Under the pieces are notes generated by a model that was not told the DNA's origin, made no database searches, and saw only the letters and a list, made by a program, of their open reading frames with translations. Both the position numbers and the translations under genes were made by a program. From Tritrichomonas foetus (taxonomy: Eukaryota; Parabasalia; Tritrichomonadida; Tritrichomonadidae), in contig MLAK01000002.1 of assembly GCA_001839685.1 (NCBI GenBank), forward strand, positions 116,251 to 180,250: 64,000 bases of DNA, read 5' to 3'. Position 1 is the stretch's first letter. The number at the start of each line of letters is the position of its first letter. Positions 30,826 through 41,187 of this stretch are shown here, piece by piece.

Positions 30826-32391
30826 ATATCCTCATCGGAATTGGCACACAAAAAGTTGTACTTTTTGATTATTACCTTCGAATAGAAACTCAATGAGTTT
30901 CTTGCTATAAGGCTGTTATTACATGAGGAATACTCTCACTTGATATAAGCTTTCCCTGTAAAAAAATAATCTTTGGAACTGCCAGTGATATTTTCGATTT
31001 TCTTTCAAATTCTACTTGTAATGAAAAAGTACACAAGCTGGAAATACGTTTATTTTCATATTACAAAAATCTGATTTGATAAATGTTTGAAGTCTAGGAT
31101 GTGTACTTTTTGAAAAGATTATATGAATAAGCAAAAATTTTATAGATTTATCAGATGTATACAAACCAAATAGTCTTAACGTACGAAATCACTAAAATGA
31201 TCCTTATCATCAGTATTACTTAATACCATCAGTCAAAAATCAAAACCCAAATAGCTAAAAGAATGACGAAAATTTCCCTTATCGCAAACTTCGCAAATGG
31301 TCGAATTCACAAATATTTCGAAAATGATTCTGAAGAAGCTATTGTTTCAGTTTTCGGGTGAACAGCTTTCAGTCAATTGTTAAATCTATTTTTTATAGTT
31401 ATGAGCCATATTTATTCATAGTTTTGAAATTTTGCAACAATTAAACCGAAAAAAGAGCGATTTTGGAGAAAGCCTAAAAAAAAATTGTGAGAAGCTTTTT
31501 TTCCAAGAATCATAAAGATTATAACACTGCTTCCCATAATTCTATTTACACTTCTTCTATCGATTTTTAATTAAAAATCGCGAAAATTTTGATAGTTTTA
31601 ACTCAGTGATGTTGAATTAATTCAATTTCCATTTGACAAATATGAATGTATTGAAATCTTTTCTGTCATAAAATTTTAGTATATGAAGAAAATAGACTGG
31701 CAGTCCTCAACAGCACATTCTCAAGCAGGGATACAGATACAACGATTGAAAGACCAAATCAAGAAAAATGGAATCCAATATGTTTTTTTCCAGACTCAAT
31801 GCCAAGTGAATTTTCTGATGACTCGCCAATTAGATGGCAAAACATTCGTAATCTTCTCATTGATGCCTAAATTTTTTTTATTTATATCAAAATTATTAAT
31901 ATTTTTTTTATACTTCATTTTTGTATTTTGGAAAACATTATAATTTTCGATGGAGGGTCATATGATAATAAAAAGCACGATTTATGATAAGAAATAATCA
32001 AGATACTAATGCTATAAAATCACTTTTTATCTCAATAATTCTCAGAAATTTCTGTGGGGTTTATTTTTTTCTCACAATTTTTTTTTGGATTTGGTTTTCT
32101 CTGTATCTTGATTTTTAAATTATAATATTTATATATTATTAATAGGATTACAATTAAATAATTTTTAGATGACAATAATATCAACAATTATTCATTTAGA
32201 TCTCTCAATAGTCTTCTACATCTAGAGCTAGTTAGTTTGTATACATCTGATTTATCGTATAACTATGTTATGGTTTCTATTAAAAAGTTTATGAATGACA
32301 TTTTTGTGAGAAAATAAATAAACTTTTTCAAAAGCTAATAAATTATCTTCACAAATCCCAAAATTTTACCATCCATTCAACTAAATTTGAT
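30826..32391. other. Spacer with a relic gene
   Basis: About 1.5 kb without an intact gene. It contains broken but protein-like reading frames on the plus strand (31263-31870), described separately; the remainder is plain AT-rich DNA. Confidence 0.4.
31263..31870 (+). pseudogene. Unidentified decayed gene
   Basis: Several consecutive fragments in different plus-strand frames read like protein: 33 codons from ATG 31263 (ANGRIHKYFENDSEEAIVS), a piece near 31505-31565 (KDYNTASHNSIYTSSIDF), one at 31623-31676 (FPFDKYECIEIFSVIKF) and about 62 codons from 31682 to TAA 31868 (PICFFPDSMPSEFSDDSPIR, WQNIRNLLIDA). The order and shared strand suggest one gene broken by frameshifts and stops. Introns are an alternative, but I saw no conserved trichomonad splice motifs. 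No family recognised. Confidence 0.4.
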
Positions 32392-32874
32392 ATGAGAGAA
32401 GGTCCAGCTTCAATTCATATTCGAGATTTTACGGTTACTGATATTCCAAATGCTAGAGCTCCACTTGGATTAACATTCGGATGGTTCTTTATCAGAATTT
32501 TAACAACAATGCCCAAAGATGTAGTTTCAGTCATGAAATCGAACTATGGAATCGAATTTCGATCGTGCGATATGATTCAAACAGGATGGTTCAAAATGTA
32601 TTTAAACGAATCACAAGTCAGTTATGCAAGGTCGTCGAAATATCTTTCACTAATTCCTGTTAAAAAATACGACAAACCTAATTTTAAAGAACTGAAAGGT
32701 CAAAAACAAGTTCTAGTAGCCGCTACAAAAGATTGGACACCGAAAGGAAATGGAAGAGTTGTATCATCAATGTTTGAAGGACTTTATGTTGTTGAAGATG
32801 CAGACGTGAATGAACTTTTTGAAGATCCCCGTGTTGTGCAAATTCAAAAAGTTCCGAAAGTGAGAGCAATTTAA
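32392..32874 (+). CDS. Hypothetical protein, possibly subtilisin-prodomain-like
   Basis: A 160-residue protein from an ATG to TAAA with convincing codon use but no certain family. The C-terminal part (EGLYVVEDADVNELFEDPRV, then VQIQKVPK) resembles the end of I9-type prodomains of subtilisin-like proteases, in which a short strand, a helix '(v)xeLxxdPxV' and a final strand precede the protease. No protease domain follows; the frame stops at once. It may be a free-standing inhibitor-like protein, a truncated protease gene or something unrelated. Confidence 0.45.
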   Translation: MREGPASIHIRDFTVTDIPNARAPLGLTFGWFFIRILTTMPKDVVSVMKSNYGIEFRSCDMIQTGWFKMYLNESQVSYARSSKYLSLIPVKKYDKPNFKELKGQKQVLVAATKDWTPKGNGRVVSSMFEGLYVVEDADVNELFEDPRVVQIQKVPKVRAI

Positions 32875-33204
32875 AGTATTATTAGAATATTAAAATTTAT
32901 TGATCAAAAAATTGAATATTTTCTTTTTCATCATTCTCTTTGCTCCAGTATTATAACATGATAAATCTTGATTCAATTGTGCGCGTTGAGGTATTCAATT
33001 TCGTTTATATTCGAATCGCGCCAATATTAATTCTTTGATCAATTGGTAAAATTTTTTTTATTGGAAAAAACAGGGATGATAGCTATTGAAAAGATTTTTC
33101 CCAGGTTGTGGAAGAATTTCACGAAAATTTAGGAATTGAATATTTTGAAAAAGGAAAAAATTTGCATCAATCTAAAAGAAATAAAGTATAGAGAATATTT
33201 TTAT

Positions 33205-33468
33205 TCAATTAAGGAAAATCCACGTCATTTTCACAAAATAAAAAATATTGATACAAAATAATAATTCACGGTTCATTATTTTTTTTTGGGCAATTATTTG
33301 GAGATCTCGATTGCGGATGTTTTGAAACTCGCCATAAAGCTTTTTATTCTGTTTCACAAATTGCGTCGCAATTTCACCCTGAACATTCTCATTTGTTAGG
33401 TGGCCTTGATATCTTGTCACTTCTGTAAATTGTTTATTTATGTCATTTAAGGAGAGATCTTCTGTCAT
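33205..33468 (-). CDS. Small hypothetical protein
   Basis: 87 codons from an ATG. The first 65 residues are polar and helical (SLNDINKQFTEVTRYQGHL onward), the end is hydrophobic (CINIFYFVKMTWIFLN) and may be read-through into non-coding DNA. No family recognised; it could be a real small gene or the 5' part of a broken one. Confidence 0.3.
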   Translation of the reverse strand: MTEDLSLNDINKQFTEVTRYQGHLTNENVQGEIATQFVKQNKKLYGEFQNIRNRDLQIIAQKKIMNRELLFCINIFYFVKMTWIFLN

Positions 33469-33673
33469 TTTTATGTTAACTCTAAATCAGTTAAGTTGAT
33501 GCAATTAAAAAAAAATGAATTTATCTCTGAATACCCAAATTCATTTGGCTTTTGTAAAATCAAAAAGCGATTATTATCCAAAGAGTAAGTGAAAATGAAA
33601 TCAAGATCAAGTCAACTAACTAAGACAGGTTCGGGGTTTTCATTTTGTTGTTGTTAATTTGGGTGTTGTTACT

Positions 33674-33860
33674 ATTTCATTCGAGTTCTTATTTCATTCA
33701 AGTTCTTATTTCATTCAAGTTCTTATTTCATTCAAGTTCTTATTTCATTCAAGTTCTTATTTCATTCAAGTTCTTATTTCGTTTGAATTCTTATTTCATT
33801 CAAGTTCTTATTTCATTCAAGTTCTTATTTCGTTTGAATTCTTATTTCATTCAAGTTATT
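33674..33860. repeat. 17-bp minisatellite, 11 units
   Basis: Eleven tandem units of ATTTCATTCAAGTTCTT. Units 7 and 10 share the variant ATTTCGTTTGAATTCTT, so a three-unit (51-bp) higher-order block is duplicated. Because 51 is divisible by three, two frames stay open and give false repetitive ORFs. Confidence 0.95.
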
Positions 33861-34939
33861 ATTTCTTCATTCTTCAAAATCTCTCAAAATAATCTCAATA
33901 CCTACAATTTCAAACGCGAAACAGCTGTAATATTTGAATTCAAATCGTGCCCATATCTGGATTTAAGAAACTATTGACCAACAACGAATACTATTATAAT
34001 TATTCATTTTCTCTTCTTTTTTGGATTTATCCCTAATGGAATCGCAAAAACCAATTACTTTCCCAGTTTTTTCTCAATTAAATTTGACATCCATTGTCAT
34101 GATTCAATTTTCGTTTTTATTCGTGATAAGCTATCAAAGTACAACCTATGTTCATCAATAAAATCTTCATATGGGTTTATTTTAAAGTAATTTTCAATTA
34201 CCATATTAGTGGAAATGCTCAACAAAAGTAATTCTCTAAGAATTTTTGTACAATTCAGATCTTATTATTGATAATGAAGCTCATCCTGAAAAATGAGATT
34301 CACATTTTGCTATCATATATAAATACTCTACTTTTTTTAATCCATTTCAAACAATTTTAAACAATCTTCAAACACTATTCTTTTCTTTTTGAGTCTTTAG
34401 TATTTCAAAATGATCCACTTTCATCACTAGGTTGATGATTTTCATAAATAGATTAATTTATCCGTTGATATCTACCGTTATTTCAGAGTAATACTGAGTT
34501 TCAATTCTTCAAAATACTAAATTGATTTTATGACCGGCTCGAATAATCAAAAGTTTATATCAAAGCTCTAACAATATCTGGATCTACTGATGTTGATGAC
34601 ACCTTTTGACATATGATACATTTTTGATGAATTCAAACTCATTTATCAGAATCGATAGTCTTTGGGGAAAAAAATTTATCATCACACTTAGAATATGGTA
34701 ATACAGATCATTCCTCATGAAAAAAGATTTACATATATTAAACAACATATTTCATTCATTTAATACTTTAAGAAGTCAACTGTATCAGATGAAAATCATG
34801 CTTCATTCAAGATTTCGTCACTTTTTTTATATCACATATCTCTGGCATTTTTTTTTTTTTTTTCAATTATTTTATTACAATTACAACGAACGAACCAAGG
34901 GTATATTTTGTAGAAATTAAAAACTTTCAGTTTTGTTAC

Positions 34940-37900
34940 TTGATAGTTCAAACATTATCTCAAAATAATAAACCTCTAACATATGTTTTTACGATTGATC
35001 AAAAATCCCAAGGAATCTTTAATGGAGGACTTCCAAACATTGATATATTTGCAACTATTCAAGATGCTCTCGTCTTTTTAAAGAAATGTTATCCCAAACA
35101 TACTATTATCCAAAATGAAATTGGAAAATTTTTAATTGGGGCCACTTTTGTCGACAATGTTTTATCAATATTAACTGTTTCCTTATATGAAAAAATTTCA
35201 ACTATACTAAACCATGATATTTATCTTGTTAAAGAAACCAAAAGCAAATTAATTAATTTTTATTATCCGAATGTCAAAATTCGAAACTTATTTTCGGATT
35301 TGAAATTATCAAACATATTTTTTTTCTCACCAAATATGGATATAACTTCGCCATTTCCTTATCCAAGGCATAAAATCCCAAAACCCAATATCTTTTGTTG
35401 GAATAAACAATTTCTAAAATTATTCGCCATAAATAACGCTTTATCCGCTTGTGTAATTTTATTATGTGGCGGTTTTTATAACTACCAACTGGATGAACTA
35501 TCTAGTATTACAATTGTTATAAAGAGAATAGCAAAATTAACTTCAGACAACTTCCAAGAAGACAAAAATGAAATTACAAAAGAATCTGAAAAAGACAAAC
35601 TCGAAAATGGAAAAAATGAATCTATTCATGAATTAATTAATGAAATTGAGTATGAATTAATTTATCAGAGTGATGCAGGCTACTTTTCACATATTTGGAG
35701 ACGTGGTGGCCCACCAATTCTTTTATATCCTGAAATGCACAATGATTTATTATGCAAAATTATGCAAAAATACATTTTTCATGAAATTCTTTCTCGTTTT
35801 TCTAACACCAATAGTTCATTTGTTGCACTTGTTCCTGAAATGGCAATAGAACTGAATAAAATCGATACTCAATACTTCTATCTCTCAGATAATCATTATT
35901 ACAAATTCTTTTATGTATTATTTAACGAGGATGATCCCAATATTATAAAAAACTTGCTTCCTCGTTTTCCATCTGATAATAATTCATATTTTACAAAAGT
36001 TGTGAAAGGAAATGAAATAGAATCAATTCAAAGTTTAGTGTTTCGGTTGAATGATTCCAAACTCCTTGAGCATAGTTATTTAGTATCTTTTGTGATTTCA
36101 TTGATCCTTCTTTTGAAATTATCCAAATTGGATCCCAAATTGAAAAATCCTAATCATCAAGAAAATAAACCAGAAAACATTTCTGACACAAAGAATGATA
36201 ACAACAGTAAAGATAAAATGGAAAATAATAATGAGATTAACAATAATCAAAAGTGTGATATTGATGAGTTAAATACTGAATTTATACAAGAAAATCCCTG
36301 TTTCTTGTTGAAAGAAAATATTGTAGATTTTCTTTGTAAAGTTTTCATTGAATCCGAATCTTTTATTACTGGTAAAATAATTGATAAAAGAAATATTAGA
36401 AAAGATTTAATTGGAAAGTATTTAAGTAAATCTTTTAAATCCAATTTTACTGTGATTAAACCTCTCTCTATCGAACAAATAACTGAATTTTTGTTCCCAA
36501 TTCATAAAAATCACTGTTATACTTTGGATTCACAACATATTTCTTGTACTTCGAAGCAGAATTTCAAGCAATTACTTTTAAAGGAATCTGAATTCATTCA
36601 CAAATTCCAAACTAAATGTAAAATAAATTGTATGTTTTCAGAACCATTTATTGTGTATGGGATTGCACTTTTATTAATACCACAAAACTATCAAAACAGA
36701 CCTAGGTTTAATATTTCTTTTGGAAATGGTCAAGCTGAGTTTTTTTCGAGTGTTCCAAAAGAACTCCCTATTGTAGATAAAAAAGAATGGGTTACTTACA
36801 ATTTACATGAAATAACAAAAACTTCTGTACAATTTCCACCAAACCCTTCAAATATTTGTTTTTCATCATTTGTCAAAATTTTATTTGATTGCCCCAATTC
36901 CGCTTTTATAGGAAATATTAAATTTTTAGTGAAACAACCATCAAAACATTTCTTTAAGTACGTCATTAAGAAACAAATTTCAAATGATTATGATTATGAA
37001 TCAATATCACCGATAATAGAAGCAAATGATCATCATTATTTAATGAAATTAATTGAATTTGAGAAGAATAGAATTAAATCTGGTTTCATTGATTCTCAAT
37101 TTTGTATAAGAAATATAGAAAATATGAAGAGTCCATTTCTTTATGACTTCAAGGCACAATGTATTCAAAAATATGATAATAAGTGCCCTTTTTGTTTGAA
37201 TGACTTGAAATCTGATTTTCCTTTTGTGAAACTTAATCCAGTTCTTGAGTATTGTGTAATTCCTTCAAACAAGAAACAGAAAAATGCTTTTCAAATTTGT
37301 GAAGAGTGTTATAACGTCATCCTTGAAAGTAAATTTGAACAATTTTTCAATGAAAATAAAGAAAAATTGACAATTGTTGGATCTCAAATCAAGAAAAATA
37401 AAAACATTGTGTATAATTATAAAAATATCCAGTTAAATAAAACAAGTGAATTTCTTTTATCTAATTTTGCCAAATTTCAATTTGATTTTAAAATCGCAAA
37501 TGAATTAAATAAATGTCTTATTAAAAAATCTGATGTAAAATTAGAGGGCAAATTAATAGGAGCCACTTTATGTTTTGCTTTTCCTGCTGTTGTTAATAAA
37601 ATCACAATCACACTTAAGGAAAAGGATAGTGAAGCCTTTTTAGAGATTTATACCAAATTTAAAAATTCGAATATTGTGTTTACTAAAAGTTCAAGCACAA
37701 CTTATGAATTTTTACATCAAGAGCATGAATCAAACACATCAAATGAAATAATATCAAAATGTCCAATCTTTTTTGCATCTACTAACAAAAATCCTATTTC
37801 TTTTACTGTCCAAAGGATTGAAGTTTTGGGAAGTTTTTATCCTCTGACAGAAATATCTGGAGGTATTCCAGAGAGTCCCAAATTTCCTAAAATGAGAATC

Positions 37901-38221
37901 ATTAAAATTGAGTCAACATGGAATAAATTGCTTAGAACGCAAACATTCGAAATTAACTCTCAGAATACAAACATTAGAATTAAAGGTATTAGATTCCAAG
38001 TGACAGATATTCATCAAATGCCACATTCTTTAATTATTGGTTTTTATTTAGCCAATGAATTTCGATATCATCAGTCAGTAATTCTTCCAAGTTTCAACAA
38101 TAAAAGCAATGTTATTATCCCATTTAACACTGATCTCATTGTTCCTTTTGATAAAATTGTTATCTATTATTTAGATCGCATTTGTTCCATCAAACCTTTT
38201 GATATACAATTTGTTTCATAA
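34940..38221 (+). CDS. SAC9-like Sac-domain protein, predicted inactive; start uncertain
   Basis: About 1,090 residues. The N-terminal 400 match the Sac domain, closest to plant SAC9: TYVFTIDQKSQGIFNGG and GKFLIGATFVDNVLSIL at the start, DITSPFPYP, FCWN, then SHIWRRGGPPI (Trp253) corresponding to SAC9 'YIWRRGTIPI'. Sac enzymes remove phosphates from phosphoinositides using C-x5-R-(T/S). At the expected site (about 366-379) the sequence is FRLNDSKLLEHS, lacking both the Cys and the Arg. A low-complexity insert lies at about 395-435. A probable zinc site follows, CPFC (749-752) and CEEC (787-790), then a beta-rich C-terminus. Homology begins almost at the first codon but no in-frame ATG exists before residue 132; the frame is open back to about 34793, so a non-ATG start, intron or error in the nearby T16 run is needed. 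Confidence 0.7.
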   Translation: MIVQTLSQNNKPLTYVFTIDQKSQGIFNGGLPNIDIFATIQDALVFLKKCYPKHTIIQNEIGKFLIGATFVDNVLSILTVSLYEKISTILNHDIYLVKETKSKLINFYYPNVKIRNLFSDLKLSNIFFFSPNMDITSPFPYPRHKIPKPNIFCWNKQFLKLFAINNALSACVILLCGGFYNYQLDELSSITIVIKRIAKLTSDNFQEDKNEITKESEKDKLENGKNESIHELINEIEYELIYQSDAGYFSHIWRRGGPPILLYPEMHNDLLCKIMQKYIFHEILSRFSNTNSSFVALVPEMAIELNKIDTQYFYLSDNHYYKFFYVLFNEDDPNIIKNLLPRFPSDNNSYFTKVVKGNEIESIQSLVFRLNDSKLLEHSYLVSFVISLILLLKLSKLDPKLKNPNHQENKPENISDTKNDNNSKDKMENNNEINNNQKCDIDELNTEFIQENPCFLLKENIVDFLCKVFIESESFITGKIIDKRNIRKDLIGKYLSKSFKSNFTVIKPLSIEQITEFLFPIHKNHCYTLDSQHISCTSKQNFKQLLLKESEFIHKFQTKCKINCMFSEPFIVYGIALLLIPQNYQNRPRFNISFGNGQAEFFSSVPKELPIVDKKEWVTYNLHEITKTSVQFPPNPSNICFSSFVKILFDCPNSAFIGNIKFLVKQPSKHFFKYVIKKQISNDYDYESISPIIEANDHHYLMKLIEFEKNRIKSGFIDSQFCIRNIENMKSPFLYDFKAQCIQKYDNKCPFCLNDLKSDFPFVKLNPVLEYCVIPSNKKQKNAFQICEECYNVILESKFEQFFNENKEKLTIVGSQIKKNKNIVYNYKNIQLNKTSEFLLSNFAKFQFDFKIANELNKCLIKKSDVKLEGKLIGATLCFAFPAVVNKITITLKEKDSEAFLEIYTKFKNSNIVFTKSSSTTYEFLHQEHESNTSNEIISKCPIFFASTNKNPISFTVQRIEVLGSFYPLTEISGGIPESPKFPKMRIIKIESTWNKLLRTQTFEINSQNTNIRIKGIRFQVTDIHQMPHSLIIGFYLANEFRYHQSVILPSFNNKSNVIIPFNTDLIVPFDKIVIYYLDRICSIKPFDIQFVS

Positions 38222-38321
38222 AAATTTGTAAAGATTTATTTATTTACATAAAAATCTATTTTTAATATACAAAACGATCATCAATCGGTATCAAAATTAA
38301 CTACATACATCAATTGACGAA

Positions 38322-38469
38322 ATTTTTCTTTTTTCTTTCTACTTTCTTCTTTCTTCTTTTTTCTACTTCTTTCTACTTTCTTCTTCTTTCTACTTTCTAC
38401 TTTCTTCTTCTTTCTACTTTCTACTTTCTTCTTCTTTCTACTTTCTTCTTCTTTCTTCTTTCTTCTTTC
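38322..38469. repeat. Polypyrimidine TTTCTACTTTCTTCTTC tract
   Basis: About 150 bases of C/T with scattered A, built from imperfect 17-base and 6-base units, between two convergent genes. Confidence 0.9.
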
Positions 38470-38498
38470 ATGGAAAAATTTTTTTTTTGATAAAAGAA

Positions 38499-38990
38499 TT
38501 AGGTTGGATTGATTTTTCCAGGAATTCCATGGGAATCAAAATATGTAGTTCCAATAACTTGTTCTTTTGTGATGAAAGATGGCTTGCTTTGGATTGCTGA
38601 AACAATGGAATTTCTGAGTGATGCCGCTAAAATCTTCTGGCGAGTGTCCTTATCTAATCGAACAACTCGAGCTGTTTTGCTGGCAATATCGTGAAGATAA
38701 ACTGCGGCTATTCGAATTTGTGCTTCCATTGAAAAAGGCGAAGCGCTTGCCGGAACTATCGATGGAACGACTGATAAATATTCAATGAGCTTGTCGACAA
38801 ATGCGTCTGGACTCATTTCTTTTCTATCGAGAATTTCCTTGAATTGATGTAAAGTTGGAAAATTCGGAAAAACTTGCTCAATTTGAGTCATTAAAGTTTC
38901 TGGAAACCTAGACAGATCGTTAAAGATTTGAGAAATAGCTTTGCTCGACAATTTTTCCAATAAGAGTTCGCATTGCTTATAATTGAACAT
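38499..38990 (-). CDS. Small helical protein, perhaps TAF10-like
   Basis: The ATG at 38990 gives 163 residues and has TCATTTTG directly before it, an Inr-like context; an upstream in-frame ATG at 39053 would add 21 residues. The protein is mostly helical. The second half (FVDKLIEYLSVVPSIVP, RIAAVYLHDIASKTARVV, then a basic linker and SFITKEQV) loosely follows the TAF10 histone-fold pattern 'F...L..Y.P.IPD.V ... RI.rL..LA.qkFv.dI ... LT..DL'. That match is weak, and the protein should otherwise be called hypothetical. Confidence 0.5.
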   Translation of the reverse strand: MFNYKQCELLLEKLSSKAISQIFNDLSRFPETLMTQIEQVFPNFPTLHQFKEILDRKEMSPDAFVDKLIEYLSVVPSIVPASASPFSMEAQIRIAAVYLHDIASKTARVVRLDKDTRQKILAASLRNSIVSAIQSKPSFITKEQVIGTTYFDSHGIPGKINPT

Positions 38991-38991
38991 C

Positions 38992-38998
38992 AAAATGA
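38992..38998 (-). promoter_or_regulatory. Inr-like element favouring the 38990 start
   Basis: Reverse-strand TCATTTT one base before the ATG at 38990. Confidence 0.3.
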
Positions 38999-39098
38999 GG
39001 ATCCCAGTACAAATTCGGTGATTTTTCACATAGCAATTCTGTTTCTTTCCCATCACATCAAAGTGGATGATATTTATTTCTAAAAATCTAATAGTCAC

Positions 39099-40246
39099 TA
39101 TTTATTAATGATATGTAAAAATGTAACTTATAGATTCATCTAAAAGTGTAAAATTCCTGTGAGAGATTATTCGATTAGAATCTATTCTAACAATGAGTGA
39201 ATTGATACCAAAACTCAAGCATCAATTATTTTGACTCATAGATAAGATAAAATGAATAGTTTTATTATCCCATTTTGGACACGGAATTCATATTTGACTC
39301 ATTTTCTGAATGAGGGAAAGAACCCGAATAAACTTTACATAAGTTTAATAACTCTTAAACCAACAATTACTCATTATGAATCGTACGAAACATGAAAATA
39401 ACAATTATCAGAAATGATTTGGGAAAACATTTGGGATTATTTAATCATAAAACTATATGAGACACATGGATTTAATATCATTTTAATAAAGATATGATGT
39501 TTCAACTTTTAATTCAAGAGAAAAAAGCGTTTTTGATCGAAAGACAAATCGAATTACTTTTCAATTTTCAATTATATTTGAAAGACTTTACAAACGATCA
39601 CATTTCGTTTTTTCTATTGTTAATCAAAAGGTGATCGTTTCCCTTTTTCAATTTCACTTCATGATGGAGTGAATAGTCGCCAAATCATGACAGGAAATAT
39701 GTGTGAAACTAAAAGTTAATCCATTTATTAGATTATTTTTGCATGAATGAACAGATGGTAAATATTTCATTTTATTTTGTCTCATAATGTCATAGCTTTT
39801 TCATGATTGAAGATTACAGGTGACAAAGGTTAAGTATTGTTCAAAATAAGATGAAAAAGCAAGAAAATGACAATTATGACCCAAATTCGTTATCAGAAAT
39901 AGTGAAAATCAAATGAGTTTTCTCATTTAGTACATACTAAATGACTGATTATTAACGTTAGAACGAATTTTATTTTTTGGTTTAGGTGAGATAATCAAGA
40001 TTTAGTTCTTTATTGGCTTGACAAATTTGAGGAATTCTCAAATTGTATAGTTTTAAAACTTTTTGAGGGATACTGTGTATTTAATCGGTCAATAATTTTC
40101 TATATTTTGCAAAATAATTCAAAGAGAATTTGAGATGGAATCAACAAAGGTGAAATACTGGTGAAATATTTGTGAGATTGGGAAATGGTGAAATTATTCT
40201 AAAGGTGAAATTATTCTATCCAAATTGTAAAAGTTTTAGATTTAAT
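39099..40246. other. Spacer upstream of the Rab gene
   Basis: About 1.1 kb of AT-rich DNA. Only a short direct repeat (GGTGAAATTATTCTA twice, 40185-40218) just before the Rab ATG was noticed. Confidence 0.4.
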
Positions 40247-40843
40247 ATGTCAGCTCCATCCAAGCTTAAAGCAGTTTTTGTTGGCGAAGCAAGCGTCGGA
40301 AAAACCTGTATTGTCAACCGTATTTCAAAGGACGAATATCACGAAGGCGCAGAAGCCACTGTTGGTGCAGCAAACGTTTCTGTCCAAATTACAACATCAG
40401 ATGGAACAGTCGAATTCAACATTTGGGACACTGCTGGTCAAGAAAGGTACCGCTCTCTTGCTCCAATGTACTTCAGTGGCGCTGCTCTTGCCTTCCTTGT
40501 TTTCGACGTTACATCTGAAAAATCTTTCCACGCCCTCGACGTTTTCTACGAACTCCTTGTTCAAAAATCACCAGAGTACGTTAAGTTTGTTGTTATCGGA
40601 AACAAAGCAGACCTCGCAAGCGATAGAGAAATTACTGCAAAGCAAGGTGAAGATTATGCCATGTCTATAGGCGCAGAATTTTATATTGAATGCTCAGCAA
40701 AGACCGGACTTGCCATTCGCGAGCTCTTCGAAAGAGCAGCTTCGATTCCAGATTTACATTTTGAAAAAGATCAGTACGCAGGCGAAATTAAAGTCGATGA
40801 AGGAAATAATGGTGGAGGTGGCCGAAAACCATGCAACTGCTAA
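40247..40843 (+). CDS. Rab5-like small GTPase
   Basis: The first ATG gives 198 residues. GTPase motifs: P-loop GEASVGKT (13-20), switch I Thr in EATVGAAN, switch II WDTAGQERYRSLAPMYF, NKAD (GNKADLA) and ECSAK. ATVGAA and QERYRSLAPMY match Rab5-group sequences ('STIGAAF', 'QERYHSLAPMYY') better than Rab1 or Rab11. The C-terminus GGRKPCNC ends in a CxC prenylation motif, so the protein should be membrane anchored. Rab5 proteins direct early-endosome fusion. Switch I has AAN where Rab5 has AAF, losing the usual hydrophobic effector contact. The coding region is richer in C at third positions than most neighbours. The stop is TAAA. Confidence 0.93.
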   Translation: MSAPSKLKAVFVGEASVGKTCIVNRISKDEYHEGAEATVGAANVSVQITTSDGTVEFNIWDTAGQERYRSLAPMYFSGAALAFLVFDVTSEKSFHALDVFYELLVQKSPEYVKFVVIGNKADLASDREITAKQGEDYAMSIGAEFYIECSAKTGLAIRELFERAASIPDLHFEKDQYAGEIKVDEGNNGGGGRKPCNC

Positions 40844-41187
40844 ATGAAACTAAAATTTTTTCGTTTTTCGAAATTTCATCCATTTTTTGATTGTTTTTAT
40901 TTCTATATATATATACTGTAGAATACTTCAGGCAGACTGTTAGAATTTTTTTAGTGAAATTTCATCCTTTTTTTGATTTGTTTGTTGACTTGTATGAAAG
41001 ATTTTCATCATATGAACAATAATGACGATGTCTACCATTGTCTAAAATGGCAGAATCAGCTTGCTGAAATTCAAAAAAGTATCAATAAAATAAAATTGTT
41101 ATTAAATTAAGTTTTACCCAAATATTAGGATACTCTTCCATATGTATCTTTAATTCTTTAGAAATTTATTGACTGGCTTTGCCTTTC
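40844..41187. other. Convergent intergenic spacer
   Basis: 3' spacer shared by the Rab gene and the ER protein gene; short TATA runs, nothing else seen. Confidence 0.5.

Larger units (their letters stand above)
32875..34930. other. Two-kb spacer
   Basis: Holds a doubtful 87-codon minus ORF (33205-33468), the 17-bp minisatellite (33674-33860) and, near 34848-34863, a T16 run shortly before the SAC9-like gene. Otherwise nothing recognised. Confidence 0.4.

Noticed and set aside
33674..33860. CRISPR-like array
   Set aside because: The units are contiguous with no spacers and the genome is eukaryotic.
33645..33977. Two overlapping repetitive ORFs (17-residue repeat proteins)
   Set aside because: They are translations of the 17-bp minisatellite, whose 51-bp period keeps frames open; no unique flanking coding sequence.
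34717..34920. 67-codon ORF as first exon of the SAC9-like gene
   Set aside because: Composition is low-complexity and A/T-driven, in a different frame, with no visible conserved splice motifs joining it.
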